Assembly: GCF_030247195.1 (NCBI RefSeq)
Contig: NC_080672.1
Span: forward strand, 163,189,471-163,253,470
DNA: 64,000 nt
Reading direction: 5' to 3'
From: Topomyia yanbarensis
Taxonomy: Eukaryota > Arthropoda > Insecta > Diptera > Culicidae
Both the position numbers and the translations under genes were made by a program. The notes under the pieces were generated by a model that saw nothing but the letters and a program-made list of their open reading frames with translations, did not search any database and was not told the DNA's origin. Numbering within the stretch: position 1 is the stretch's first letter; the number at the start of each line of letters is the position of its first letter. Shown here in pieces: positions 1 to 12,300 of this stretch.

Positions 1-597
1 GGCTCAAAACAGCGTTTTGAGGTACTTAATTCATTGGAGTCAAAACACTTCATATTAGCGATTTCACATATTCTACAATGTTTGTGTATGTAAAAAGCGC
101 CATCTTTTGGTGATATAATTTTTGAAAAGTGTTGATCATAGTAGACTATAGAAAATTTAACTTTTGAACCGAAAGAGATAGCGCTTGGCAGTCTTGTAGA
201 GGAGAGTATGTTTATAAATTTTGCAGAAGAGATGTTGTCTCTGTCACTCACAGTAATTGAGTTATGAGATGTTTTCTATGATGAGCTCTTCAATTCTTAT
301 TTTTGATTATAACTTTTTTGTTTAGGATTTTTCGCCTTAACAATGTTCGAAGGTATTTTTCACCATTGCAAAATACACAACTTTTCCAAAGATACTTAAT
401 AGCTGTGAATTCGAACCCGTGTAACTTTACTATCGACAAAAATTGTAATTATACTATCAATTATTCCAACAGGACTGGGTTTCACCTACAAAACGAAATC
501 AAAACCGTTTGCCCATAATCACCCGATCAGAAGTTATACCCTGTTGAAAGCTTTATTTCTGGTCGTTTTGGTTCGTATGGCTCACTAAACGAGTAGG
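1..597. other. AT-rich stretch, no gene seen
   Basis: I see no open frame with family resemblance, no inverted repeat boundary and no RNA gene here. Short open frames exist but are low-complexity translations of AT-rich DNA. Confidence 0.5.
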
Positions 598-1127
598 CGC
601 TGGTGTTCAAAGAAGCTTTCACTTGTTTTTCTGAGTGGCGCGCACTCTGTGTACTAGCGCGTCTGCCGGAAAGTTGACACCAATATTGAATGATTTTCTA
701 CCGGGTGATATAAAATTACATCTCCGTCCGGATTATCGTATGAATGTTAGCTTCAGGATGAAGAAGAAGATGCATAAAATTTCTGCATTCACCACGATAT
801 GAAATATTTCAAAATAATCATCCGGTTAATGTAACGATTATATGGAAAATGTGCATATTTTACTTCTTCCATATCCTGCTCATAGTCGCAAGTCAGTCCC
901 ATGTTCTATGGGATTACCTATCTACATGGGATTGACTTCCGATTATGGGCAGTATCCTGAAATTATAATTTATCCGATTAACCGAACCGAGATAAAATTG
1001 TACATCACCCATAAGAAAATCATTCATTCGGTGTCAACCTTCCAGCAGACGCGCTAGTACACAGAGTGCGATGCACTCAGAAAAACAAGCGAAAGCCGTC
1101 TTTGAACACCAGCGTTTTTCACTCAAA
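598..1127. repeat. Inverted pair of ~95-bp repeat arms
   Basis: The stretch from about 598 to 706 (key words GCTGGTGTTCAAAGA, TTGTTTTTCTGAGTG, GTACTAGCGCGTCTGC) recurs inverted at about 1026 to 1127. The two arms differ at scattered positions only. Their core resembles the 115-bp TTAA-flanked elements annotated at 6197, 8434 and 16208 (shared ideas: GAGTGCA..., TAGCGCG, CACCAG), so this may be two head-to-head relatives of that family. The ~320 bp between the arms shows no gene. Confidence 0.6.
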
Positions 1128-1330
1128 AACTCCTATGTGCGACGTTTCGGTCATCTCAGGTGGTCTTTTTCAAGGAAAACTGTAAATGTAGTTTACTTAA
1201 TTTTATTTTTTTAGTTTGGTACGAATTCACTATCTGTTTATCGTTTTTGTTATGAATATTTACCGTATTCGGTGTGCCGATTTTAACAGATAAATACAAT
1301 TCTGAAACGTCATTTAGTGCCATTTTAGCT

Positions 1331-1697
1331 ATGAGTCGATTTACACCAAAAGAATGTGCTGAAATCGTAGCGCTTTGCATTGAAAACAATCGTTCAATAG
1401 TGAAAACTGTCTGATTTTTGGGACAAAATTTTAATGACGGACGAAGCTCACTTAACCCGGAGTAAATAAACAAAATTGTCGAATTCGGGGGACACAGAAC
1501 ACACACGTTATACATCAAACGCCACTGCAAGACCAGAAAGTAGCTGTTTTGTCCGGAGTGTGCTCCAAAACAATCATCAATCCTTATTTTTTCAAAGAAC
1601 CATCGACGACGTACGCTACCATTGGATTTTGGCGCACTTCGGTCACAAATGCAGAAATAAGATCTGAAAAACGTCTATTTTCAACAAGACAAGATTA
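1331..1697 (+). pseudogene. Degenerate Tc1/mariner-type transposase relic
   Basis: An ATG at 1331 opens a frame reading MSRFTPKECAEIVALCIENN, which matches the N-terminal helix-turn-helix start of a common insect family of Tc1/mariner-superfamily (DDE) transposases. After a stop, a shifted frame gives DKILMTDEAHLTRS, the region of the first catalytic Asp in this family, then another shifted frame gives NKQNCRIRG, THVIHQTPL and INPYFFKEPS in the family order. The end reads YFQQDK, where functional members have a QQDGA-like second catalytic site. Most of the DNA-binding domain between the N-terminus and the first Asp is missing, and several stops and frame changes are present, so this cannot make an active protein. 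No terminal inverted repeats or TA duplication were found around it. Assignment rests on recognised motif order; a protein similarity search would settle the exact family. Confidence 0.7.
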
Positions 1698-4600
1698 AAG
1701 GGTTTTTAACTCATTTTAAATAAAAATTACTATTTTTCATGAAAAATTCCGCTTTTTTATGAGTAAACACCCCCTTAAATGAAAAATTATCTCAAAAACT
1801 CAACGTAGGGGTTAGGAATTTTTAACATAGAATGTGTATGGACAGTTTGAAAGAACTCGGTTCAGTAGTTTTTGAATGGCACGTAACACCGCAAATCATG
1901 TTTTTTTCAGAGACGTTGTACAAAAAGCTTCGTCACCGAGTCGTTTGTCGATATTTTTTCATAGAAAAATTACAGCATGTTGTTGAAATGATACACTGTA
2001 CGAAAGTTTTGATAAATTTGCTTCACTCAAAGTTCTAAAAAAATCGCAAAAAAGTGTTTTTTTTCACGCTGAAACCTTTACCCCCCTCTTTACCATACTA
2101 CGATTACTACCATATCTGAAATATTGAGCGACTTATTAAGAAAACTGGAACGATTTTGAGTGATTAGAGCAATCACAGGAATTCAGACCCTGTGGGCGTT
2201 AACAATTCATGCTGTCCATAGTATGAACGGTACCTTTCTCCTTGCCCCAGCAGATCATGTCTAAACAAAGTCTTAACCCTGTATAACGCCCAGAGTTTGG
2301 GGCTATTAATGAATGTTATATTAATAGAAACATGGTTCTTTCACTTAGTTTAAAATATATTTACATTTATTTCGTAATAAAAACTGTTTTGAAAATATAC
2401 TTGCAACCGCCCGTTAGAAAATGTCAGTCTTCGTATTGTTTGATATATTTCCAACGCGATTGGTGCAAATATAAAGACAAATCGAACTTAATCAGATTAC
2501 GGACGTTCATTTATTTTGGTCTTTGCATTTTTTACCACTCATTAACCAAATTTTCGGATTGGGTCTAGAGTATTTTTTTCAAAATCGAGCTAATTTTATT
2601 GTCCAAAAGGAAATCGCCGTATTTTTTTTTCAAAAATCTCTTCACCAATCTCACACTTTCCACTGCATCTCAATATAAAATAATAAGAGTTGCCAGATTC
2701 CTAACAAGTAGATTTCATAAGATTGGAACACTTCTTACTTCATATACCTGCATTATGAAAGAAACGAATAGGTGGCAATATAGTTGCCACTGCCTTATAA
2801 AGAGTTAAACCAACGGTCACCGGTTTAAACGGTTCGACATTCTGAATTGATCTAGTTACTTGGGGAATGTGAAGAGCTGCTTCTATTCTGCCATTTTTTT
2901 CAAGGTTCTGTCGAAGATTCATTGTCATTTGCACAATTTTCAATATTCAGCAACGAAAATAATGCTCAAATGTTCATGGGAATATGCCATCTCTGCATAG
3001 TCAAAATAATGAAAAAACGATTTTTCCAACGAAAATACATCTACACCCCCTCCCCCCACAATACAGTACACAAAAAAAAAAATATTTTATGATTTTAAAT
3101 TTATTTTCATGCACATATTTGGAGCATGAATATAAATGTAAAATTAAGTCCCACCACAAATACACACAACTTGTCGTGCTGTCTTCAACGAATTTTATTA
3201 TAATTTTACACGTTGATTGAAGATTACAGTTTCATTGAACGGAATGCAAATGCACTTTAATGTATTTTTAATCCAATATTGCTGTAAAATAAATGACATG
3301 TAATATTGCACGAACTAAAGTGTTAAATAATATGCTTTATGATGTTCCCATTGAGCGCATCGAATTCAACTTAATTTTCAATCAAATTTTTGATTCAAGC
3401 TCTGTATATTTACATTCGTATTGATTTACAAGTCGTTTAAATTTCTTTATTTTTTGGTGTGTACAATTAATTTTCCCGACATGAACAATTAATTTGTTCT
3501 TTCGTGAATTTACGACCGAAATATTATCAAGCGTGAAAAAAGATGTGTGATTAATTGATACTGTTTGAGAAAATGTATTTATAGACCTCTACAGAACACC
3601 TCTCTATCGACAGAAAGCCGTGCATCATGGGGGGTGGCATCAAAAAGAGGGCAATCATATTTTGCCGCACGGAACATGAATGCGGCGATAAACAATCGCG
3701 TAGAAAGTTACTCGATTAGGTATGAGGTGCTAGGAACAAGAACCCTTGCATGAATCCGTGCCGGAAGAGGTGAAATGTGTGCTATTTTTGGCATCAGTCT
3801 GGGATAGCACTTATTTTGATTGATAACTGAAACGAGATCCACATGCAATAAAAACGGCAATGGTTCACCCAGGGCTGGCGTTGGATCGAGCTGGTCAGTT
3901 TTGATATGATTTTTTATAGCGATGCGATGATGGAGATGATAGCGTTTTCACTTTCTGTTTTCTAACGCAATTGATGTTTTCTTTCCAGCCGACTGCTTTT
4001 CCCTACTTTTTCTCTTTTTTGGGGTTATTTCTTTCTGTTTATCATCATCGAAGCGTTTCGAAACATTTGCAATTCATAAAGTTTGCCACTAGGCGGCTGT
4101 TTTTACTGTAGCTGTTACTGGCGTGAGCGAACGTGAACAAGCAGACGCGCGGTGGCTCAAAAACTGTTCAATAGCGGTGCGACTTTCTCATGATTCCGAG
4201 TGAGACAGAGATAATATTAAAGTGTGCAGGAGAGAGACCGAAATGTTTTGGATTTTGGTGATACTGTTGGTGAGTGTTGTGATTTCTAACGAAAATTTGC
4301 AGATGGATGATTTATAGTACCAGGAGTGGAACAATCTTTTATCATCTGTGCACCCAGGCTAGGATCAATTTATAGTAAGGATGAATATGATAGCTTTTAT
4401 ATTCCCAGATTCTCAAGAAATAATTCGTAATATGTTTGTTATTAGTACCACATTTGGATGCACTGTCATCAAACAGCAAACTAAAGATCAAGATCAAAAA
4501 TCACACAAATTGCGAAATTTTAATTTTCCGTGCTATAGATATTGCTATGTCAAGGGTCAGTTTTCTCTGTAATAGATTAAGCATATTACCTTTCACTATG

Positions 4601-6196
4601 AGCACCACCCTACGCTTTTGAAAAAAAATGGTTACCATCGTTTGCGTTGGCACAAGACCCTAAATGTGGGTTCAACCCTTTCTCCATCCGCATAATTCGT
4701 CGTTTCCTATGAAGTAGCCATTGTACTCCGCACGTCTCAATTATAATCGCACTTGCCGACTGTGTAGAGGAAAGCCCACAACGAACATACCGTGGAAAAA
4801 TACTCCGTTGCAACAACCCCTATTGAAACATTTATTTACACTTCCACTTGCACACCGGAGGTTGATTTCCTCTCGAGTACACTCGGGGCGATTTCTGCTG
4901 TCCTCATTAGTGCCGTGCATTCACTGCACAGCGAACTAGCACTCATAGTGCGATAGATATATCTTCGCAAGCCTCGCGCGAAAATTGACACCACACAAGT
5001 ACTAATGAGAAAACCCACAGCGCAGCATCCATTAGGTATGGACCAAATAAAACTCTTTCATTTTTGCTTGTGAGGATCAACACAACGCACAATCGTCTAG
5101 CCAACAGTGCTTCGACTTCATCGTTACCATGAGTCAGTTGGATAATTTTTCCACTTCCTTTATTCTATAGTCAACATCAACCTACTATTTATTACTTTTT
5201 TCGCATTACCCTGGATTGAGGTTACGATCACCTATTAACAGCGAACTGTTGGTATAATTTTCTGGCCATGAATTGGGCTCAAGCTTCAAGGGTGTAAACT
5301 AATTTCGATGCCACAAATCAATGTTTTTAACCTGCGTTAGCACACAAAAATCGAACAAAACAATCGAATCCGCGATGTTACGAAATATGAGATTGGTCGA
5401 AAATCAATAAATTGGAAACAAGTTTAGTTTCACGTGAACTCTTCCCACGGATGAAATTTGAGTTATCTTCAAGTCTGGTTCCTGACTGTACAATAAAAAT
5501 TTAAACTTCGAACCGCGATCTAATATATTGCATAAAACGTTTCAAAAAATCACGAACTTAGCTCTCTTTTGCGCTACAACTTTGTATATAACCCCTTAAG
5601 TTGGTAGTTAGTATTTTAGAAAACATGTTGCCACTTAATGCATTACATCAAGATCCAGAATAGATACACCTACAAACGAGATCAGCCTCTTTACAACATC
5701 ATTTACCTAGTCCTTATTTCGCAGTATATGAAGTAAAACTGTTTTAATTGTAGGGTAAAGTGTCTATTTTCACCATACTAAGGAATGTGCCGGACTAATT
5801 AATTAATTACTCGGCCTACAATTAATGGAATGAGTAAAAATTGGCATCAACAGCTTTGCTTCGTTGTTAAGAACCAAGATAATAACACAAATGCCCTGAA
5901 AATGGTGAAATTCTCGTGTTTGAGCGCAACAAAAACTCGAATCGAGTGCCGCTATTGTTGCGCTACCATTTGACGCAATGCGTTGGACAAAGATGACAGA
6001 CGCTGTTCTAACCAACGGCTGCAAATAGAAACATGGCGAAAATAGGCTCATTACCCTATACGTTACATAGTCGCTTTCCGAATTAAGTTGTATTTTTTTG
6101 TGTTTCTGTGTTAACTAAGTTGTGTTTCGAGCTAAGCTGTGCTCTTCGAAATATTCATACAGACAGTGAATTAATTATTACTACTTCTATGTTTAA
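1698..6196. other. Long AT-rich stretch, no confident gene
   Basis: No recognisable coding exon, RNA gene or bounded element. Two places stand out by composition: 3586-3760, and 4100-4275, which is less AT-rich and ends in the candidate signal-peptide exon noted separately at 4243. The remainder is AT-rich DNA with short meaningless open frames. Confidence 0.4.
4243..4269 (+). other. Possible first coding exon (signal-peptide-like)
   Basis: An ATG in an acceptable context (CCGAAATGT) opens MFWILVILL, a hydrophobic start typical of a signal peptide, and is followed immediately by a consensus splice donor (TTG|GTGAGT, donor at 4270). Unspliced reading stops after 24 codons. The upstream 150 bp is richer in G+C than its surroundings. 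No acceptor, next exon or family match was found, so this is only a candidate; chance occurrence in 64 kb is quite possible. Confidence 0.18.
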
Positions 6197-6311
6197 CCCA
6201 TCATAAGACGCGCAGTGCACTGAGTACACAACGTTCTGGAATTTCAGACGAAATCGTCCTAGATCTGCAGGCGATCGCCTAAATGTAGATAATAATGCGA
6301 CTGCTGAAGGG
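6197..6311. mobile_element. 115-bp TTAA-flanked MITE, copy 1
   Basis: Exactly 115 bp lie between TTAA at 6193 and TTAA at 6312. The ends read CCCATCATAAGACGCGC and, inverted, CCCTTCAGCAGTCGC. The inside carries CAGTGCACTGAGTACAC, TTCAGACGAAATCGTC and CTGCAGGCGATCGCC, shared in order with the elements at 8434 and 16208. TTAA duplication with C-rich ends is typical of piggyBac-type mobilisation; there is no coding capacity. Confidence 0.65.
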
Positions 6312-7210
6312 TTAAAAATAGTCTAGTTATGTTCAAATAACATTGGTCAAAAACGTTATTAAAATTACGACAACACACATTGAACGGATTGTTTTGAGCA
6401 AATAGTGTATGCATTACATAGGGTTGTCCGTAAGAAATTAGTTAGACTTTTAGGTCAAGTACGTTGTGTCGAACCTGACCCAGAAACTCGGAGCTATACA
6501 CATTGAGCAGTATGAATAAAAACTAGTTCACTTTAAAAAGTAGCTGGTACTAGTAATAAAGTGGTTTCGTTACGAATACACTAGTTTTTACTACAAGCAC
6601 CACCCGCTACGTGTGATAAGAATGTAGTTAATAAACATTACCACAATTATATTGCACATAACTAGTTATTGAATCATACTTTGAATAAATGAGATAGACA
6701 CAATTTTCGATAAAAATCGTCCCGTTTACAAATAAAAATTATTAGAATGAATCTTTGAAGGATACCAAAAGTCCCAATGCTGATGAAATTTGGTTTTATG
6801 CTTTCAGTTGGACTGAAATCATCGTCTTTAGAAAACGCATTTTCGAAAATTGTTATAACTTTGATAATTATTAGTAGTTTTCGTGTTCTCAAGCTGATTT
6901 AATACGTTATACATTGTACCACACAAGATTTACAATTTAAAAAAATAAGGCTACATACCTTCACAAAAATTCAAACTTTTGCTATGTTAAAATGAGTGAG
7001 ATAAATACAGAGGACTATGATCATTTTGTGAACAATAACTCTAGCTTTCAGAAACACAAAAAAATGTTGGCATAGTCATATGCTCGTCGAAGTTTATTTC
7101 ATTCGTCTCCTTAGATCAGCCGAAATATTCCACCAGATATTTGAAGTAGTTTTGGTATTCAGTATATACACCAATAAAAAACCATCAAAAATCCATATCA
7201 AATTTTGAAT
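6312..7210. other. AT-rich stretch, no gene seen
   Basis: Nothing recognisable apart from low-complexity AT-rich DNA. Several ACTAGT-containing words occur around 6520-6670 but form no clear repeat. Confidence 0.4.
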
Positions 7211-7405
7211 AGGGCTAATAAGATTTGTAAACAAACTTTTGTTTTGCTGATTTCTCTTATTTTGTTATAATTTCAACACAGAAAACATTTGAAATTGATT
7301 CTAGCAAGGGTAAATATGTTGATTCAAGTGTATTTTTCATGAAATTCAACTCGGCAGCGGAGTAATGAGCGAAAGAAGTTTGTTTACAAAAATCTCATTA
7401 GCCCT
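7211..7405. mobile_element. MITE-like element with ~35-bp inverted repeats
   Basis: The left end AGGGCTAATAAGATTTG followed by TAAACAAACTT is matched inverted at the right end (AAGTTTGTTTACAAAAATC then TCATTAGCCCT) with few mismatches. Length is about 195 bp with no coding capacity. A target duplication is not clear. The AGGGC.AATAAG terminus resembles that of the element at 35113. Confidence 0.6.
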
Positions 7406-7680
7406 TTTGAAGAATTAATATTGAAATGACAAAGCTTTACGCTTGATTGTAATTTTATAGTACGTTGAATTTCGTAAATCATGTAGCTTTTTAGTCTACC
7501 TATGGCATTTGTTTTAAATACTGATAAGTTTTAATTTTAAGGAACTGATCATGGAAAGTGCATATTTCTTGTAAAATTACACGGGACATGGTTATTTCTC
7601 GTTATTTCGTTAAATACGATGTATTAAATCGTGTCATGTTTATAATTGCGCCAACGATTTTTTGTGTGTTGCTTCTGTAA

Positions 7681-7963
7681 GGGACCATCCATAAATGACG
7701 TAGCATTTTTTGAGTGATTTTTAACATCCCTCTTCCCCATCGTAACATTTCGTCACAATCCTCTAAATACCCCCGCCTGGAAATTACGTAGCTTGACGGT
7801 AAACCTCCCCCCCCCTTTGCCTCCGCAATTTTTTTTAAAATTCTGATCTATTCCCCTTTAAAAAAAGCTACGTAGCATGACATAACCCCCTGCCCTGTCG
7901 TCACACATCATCACAAAATACAAAACTCCCCCATATAATGCTACGTCATTTATGGATGGTCCC
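7681..7963. mobile_element. GGGACCATCC-ended MITE, copy 1 (TAA target)
   Basis: The element begins GGGACCATCCATAAATGACG and ends with the inverse of that sequence, giving inverted repeats of about 28 bp. It is flanked by TAA at 7678-7680 and TAA at 7964-7966. The inside is pyrimidine-rich (runs of C and T) and non-coding. Three-base TAA/TWA duplications are typical of PIF/Harbinger-type transposition, so that is the likeliest mobiliser, but no transposase is present. A sister copy lies at 9081. Confidence 0.75.
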
Positions 7964-8433
7964 TAACATGTCAGTGAATGTTCTACATCCATAAATGATA
8001 TATTCTCCGTAGAATAATGAATGATGATTTGAATAATAAAGCGTACATAGTTCCACGGAAAGCGTATCGTTGCTGGATTATACTGTTTCGATGAATCACT
8101 GCTCATTGGATGCGAATAGCAACAGTGATTCATATATTAGAAAAGTCACATCAAAACAGTTTAATTAGCACGCATGCTATTTCCGATTAGTCACGTAGGT
8201 TTGATTGCAACGAGGAACGGATTCTCTGAAATTCTCTTCAAATAAATATTAAATCAAATTGATAATGCACACTGTTGGCGCCCATGCATCCATACGAATA
8301 ACGTTAAACAATACCACTTCGATCCGGTTACAAAACTTTACGTACAGTTTTTAAACAAGAACAGTTTCTCTCGAAATTACCAATATTTTTCGACAATCAG
8401 TCTTTCTCAAGACTATCTACATTTTCTACTTAA
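7964..8433. other. AT-rich stretch, no gene seen
   Basis: No coding signature, RNA gene or bounded element could be recognised in this spacer between two small transposons. Confidence 0.4.
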
Positions 8434-8548
8434 CCCTCCGGAAGTCGCGCAAATGGCCCACTGAAAGAGCAGCCGCTGGTCGCTAAGATGAATTCGATAG
8501 ATTTTCAGAGCAGCGTGCACTCAATGCACTAGCGCGACTTTCGGAAGG
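8434..8548. mobile_element. 115-bp TTAA-flanked MITE, copy 2
   Basis: TTAA at 8430 and 8549 flank exactly 115 bp. The ends CCCTCCGGAAGTCGCGC and, inverted, CCTTCCGAAAGTCGCGC form 17-bp inverted repeats. Internal landmarks, read on the opposite strand, are TAGTGCATTGAGTGCACG and CTGCTCTGAAAATC. Piggy-Bac-style TTAA targeting; no coding capacity. This copy has the best-preserved ends of the family. Confidence 0.8.
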
Positions 8549-9080
8549 TTAATAGTCTTTTTCAAGACTCGTTTTCAAAAATTATTCAGTCTAGAGAAAT
8601 ATTTAATTCTTCCTACTTATTCGTGTTCAGCCAGACAGGCTATGCGCCAAATATTAAACACAAATGAAAACAAAAAGAAACCTTGGCGTAAAAAAGGTTT
8701 TGTAAATACCATGTCAAATAAACGTTAAAAAACAAGCGAAAGCGGGTACCTTCTCCACTGAAAATCCAATGAATTGTAGTAACTCATTCGGTGTTTTATA
8801 CGAAAGTGAAGATGAAGAAATTTCCACGCATTGTGATGATCTTCGATTTCAGAGCCTTTCGAACTGAGCTTTCAACGTTGCTCCCGGACGTAAAAACCTC
8901 TTTTTAGATTGGTCGAAGTGGATAATGTCGTGTTACAGCGATCCATCCCACAGACGCTTTCTTCTGTATCTCACGGAGAAATTATATAAATATTATTTAT
9001 ATGATTTCAAGATAGATAGACCATTCAAGGCTGTCTTAAAAAGGTTACCGCAAGGTCAATGTTTGGACGAAATATCCGAA
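8549..9080. other. AT-rich stretch, no gene seen
   Basis: No supportable gene or element. Short AC- and A-rich words only. Confidence 0.4.
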
Positions 9081-9337
9081 GGGACCATCCATAAATGACG
9101 TAGCATTTTTTGAGTGATTTCTAACACCCCCCTCCCCCATCGTAGCATTTCGTCACAATCCTCCCCCCTGTAAATTACGTACCTTGACGGTAAACCTCCC
9201 CCCCTTGCCTCCGCAAATTTTTTCAAAAAAAATCGAATCTATTCCCCTTTAAAAAGCCCCCTACCCCCCTGTCGTCACACATAATCACAAAATACAAAAC
9301 TCCCCCATATAATGCTACGTCATTTATGGATGGTCTC
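9081..9337. mobile_element. GGGACCATCC-ended MITE, copy 2
   Basis: Starts GGGACCATCCATAAATGACG and ends with its inverse, with one change near the right tip (GGTCTC for GGTCCC). Nearly all of its interior matches the element at 7681, with small deletions. The flanks (GAA left, TTA right) no longer form a clean three-base duplication. Confidence 0.75.
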
Positions 9338-12300
9338 TTAGGAATAATTCACAAAAAATAAAAAAAATAATTTTATAGTTTTTTTATTTGTAGAAATTTT
9401 AACCTTAGGCTTGTTTTTTGGGTTAGGAAAATCTATGCTAACTACATCATCCTCTCGTATAGCTTTAACGAGAGACTGCAAAATATACAATACCAATCAA
9501 ATTAGTTAACCCTTACATGCTTTATTATTTATTCATTTCATAAAAAATACCGTTCTAACAAGCTATAGATTGTGGAAATCCGTTTACTAACGGCGCAGAT
9601 ATCGCACATTTTATATTTTTGAGAATTTACAGTTTTGTGCTAGTCGAAAGTGGGACAGCCACATAAAACGTCCTTACTTTACTGGCGGTTTAGGAACAAA
9701 ACTAAACCTTTTGAGAATATCGAGGTATAAAAACACATCTACGCAATTTAAGGAGTTTACAAAAACATTTTGTGAATTTACTCAATAATTACTGAGATAT
9801 TTCGTAAAAATGTGAAAGTTCGCGTCAAAAATAAAGAATTACATTGTAAGGTATCCGTTTCTTATATATGTGTATAGGCTACTATAATAAACAAATAATT
9901 ATTGTTAACCATTGTTTTATGTTAAGTGTCATTTAAAAAAATATGCAAACACCCTTTATAAATTATGTTTCATCTGGCTCTTAGATGGATTAAACCGGCG
10001 ATTTTCTTTCAGTTTGTGATAATAAACGAATTGAATTTACTCGTTTCTGGCCAATTTGCTTGTTACTGAATTTTATTCAACATTCTTACATTTAGTCAAT
10101 TTCTAAGAGCAACCAAGCAATATAGCCCAATATATCGAAAAAAAAAATCATGAAGATTTCAAAGTTACCATTAAACTCGACAAAGTTTGTTTTAATTCGA
10201 ACTAGATACATATTCTAGAACTAGGAAATTTAGTAATTAGTTCTGCGAAGGACCGATGAATAACTTTGTATATTTAAATTTGTGCGCAATCTATTATTAC
10301 GAAAATGGCGCCATTTGTCAAAGTCGTGCAAGAGTTTCCACATAGTTTTGAGCACTTAATAATGAAATTCGAAGAGAAACCGCAGCATCACCAAGAGCAT
10401 TTACCATAAAATCCATGTCGAGCATGGAGAGAGTGTTTTGTCAGGGAATAAATCTTATTTTTCGAGGGTTTAATTGTTTTAATTATCTTCCCCGAGATGG
10501 CCTTCGGCCTCGAAAAGGCAAGTTAAAACAAATGAGCGATTGTCAAGCTATTTTCTTTGTCTCTCCCTCTTTTCCCATCGGTCCACCGACCCTATCTTTA
10601 TCGGTTTCCTTTCTTCATTTTTTCACAGTTTCAACCTAGTATTATTTATTATCATATTTTTTCAGATGCGGCACCAAAGACTGAATCAAAATTTATGAAC
10701 AAGAAATGCGGTTCCCGAAACGATTTGGCTGTGTGTACCAATGGAAGTATTTTGATGTCATGTTAGTTCGTTTCTAAGATAATTTTCTATAACACGATTC
10801 AAACTCCGGCGTTTGACCCCTGCTGGAAGCTACAGCAAAGCAGTGCTGAAGCTTCGAAGTATGCGTGTGTGCTTTCACGTTCTTCAACGTCGCCGTCCAG
10901 CTGCGAAGTCTAACTTTTCCGGGCGAACGGACAGTCGCTGTTGTGTGTGTCTACATATCAACATTGTGAAGACATACGAAGACAGCTCGTCACAATCGAC
11001 GATGACGCCCTTTTCTCTAAACCGACTTCGAAGACTCATTATATTCTGCGAGCGTGTCGGGCGTCACCGGAAATTACTCCTTTCTTGTACAGGCGAATAG
11101 CGGCGAAACTTGACATACAAGAAGATGTTAGTCCGTACTGCGATCGTTTGTATGGTGTTTCGAAAATCCGTTCTGGGACGCGCAGTTACCCCGGTACTAG
11201 TTTGGAAACTTGACGGAATGGCGGAGCCGTAGTAACTAACACACGCAAATTTGACTTAATAAACTCAGACGCAATCAACCAAGCCGAAGCGAACGCCATT
11301 CGAACAAAAAAAGAACCGTCCCAATCTTCAAGTCATGCAACAGTGCACAATCTGGCGAAGGGAGTAATTTAAAGCCACTTAAAATGCGAAGCATCGATAC
11401 ATTCAGCTCATCCGAAGCTCATTAGGTTATGAGATGTGAAAATTTGTCCTCCGATTTTCTTCACCGTGGCTGATAGTTTAGACAATTTTTTACACGCTCC
11501 GTGATTTTTTTTGAACGAGAGAAGACTGCGGTTTATTGACTGAACAGGTTTTCCACTAATGGGAAAGTCAGTACGTTCGCACAAGACTTTCGTCATTTTT
11601 GATGGCAGCATCAGTCAGAACGGGGTATGATGAAATTACTTGTAGTAAGGTAATTCTCGTGTGAAATTTTACATTTTTTTTTATGAGAATAGCTAAATTT
11701 CGAGTACATTTTCGGTTCAAGAGGATATTCTAGGATTATTAAACAGGGAAACTCGTAACTTTACATGCCAGAAGCCTGATTTTCGTAAAACGAATAACTA
11801 TACTCAAACATGATGTTTACTTTATATAAAGAAGATTTCCAGGTTTTCTAGAGTAAAAAAAATCAGGTATTAGAAGAAAATAACTTTTTCAACAAAAAAA
11901 AACAAGCAATGCAGATTCAATCCCAGCGTTTTTTGCATTCCCTTCTTTGCGATGTTAATTACTGTTGTAAGCAGAGACATACATTCAAAATGAGCGTAAA
12001 TTTTTGAATCCTTGTGAAGTACGTCAAATAATAACCTCAATCTTTAAAGGCATCCATATAATGCTTAGCAGAAGATTTCGTTGAAACAAAAATAATGAAA
12101 ACAATATTTGAATGCAAAATCCTGGCGATTTGATTTCTTTACATTGCGAAGGGTAAGCTTTATTGTAATATTCATCGAATTATCTACTACAAGTTGCCAT
12201 GTCTCGAATTACAGCCTGCAATTTCACACTTCTTCATGCGTTTTGGAATAATTTTACAAATACTCGTTTTTTAGTTCTAGCTGGCAAGCAAAAATGACTA

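Noticed and set aside
10813..11213. Overlapping open frames in a less AT-rich block
   Set aside because: The frames conflict with each other, one lacks an ATG, and no family similarity is visible; could be untranslated exon or regulatory DNA but not supportable as a gene.
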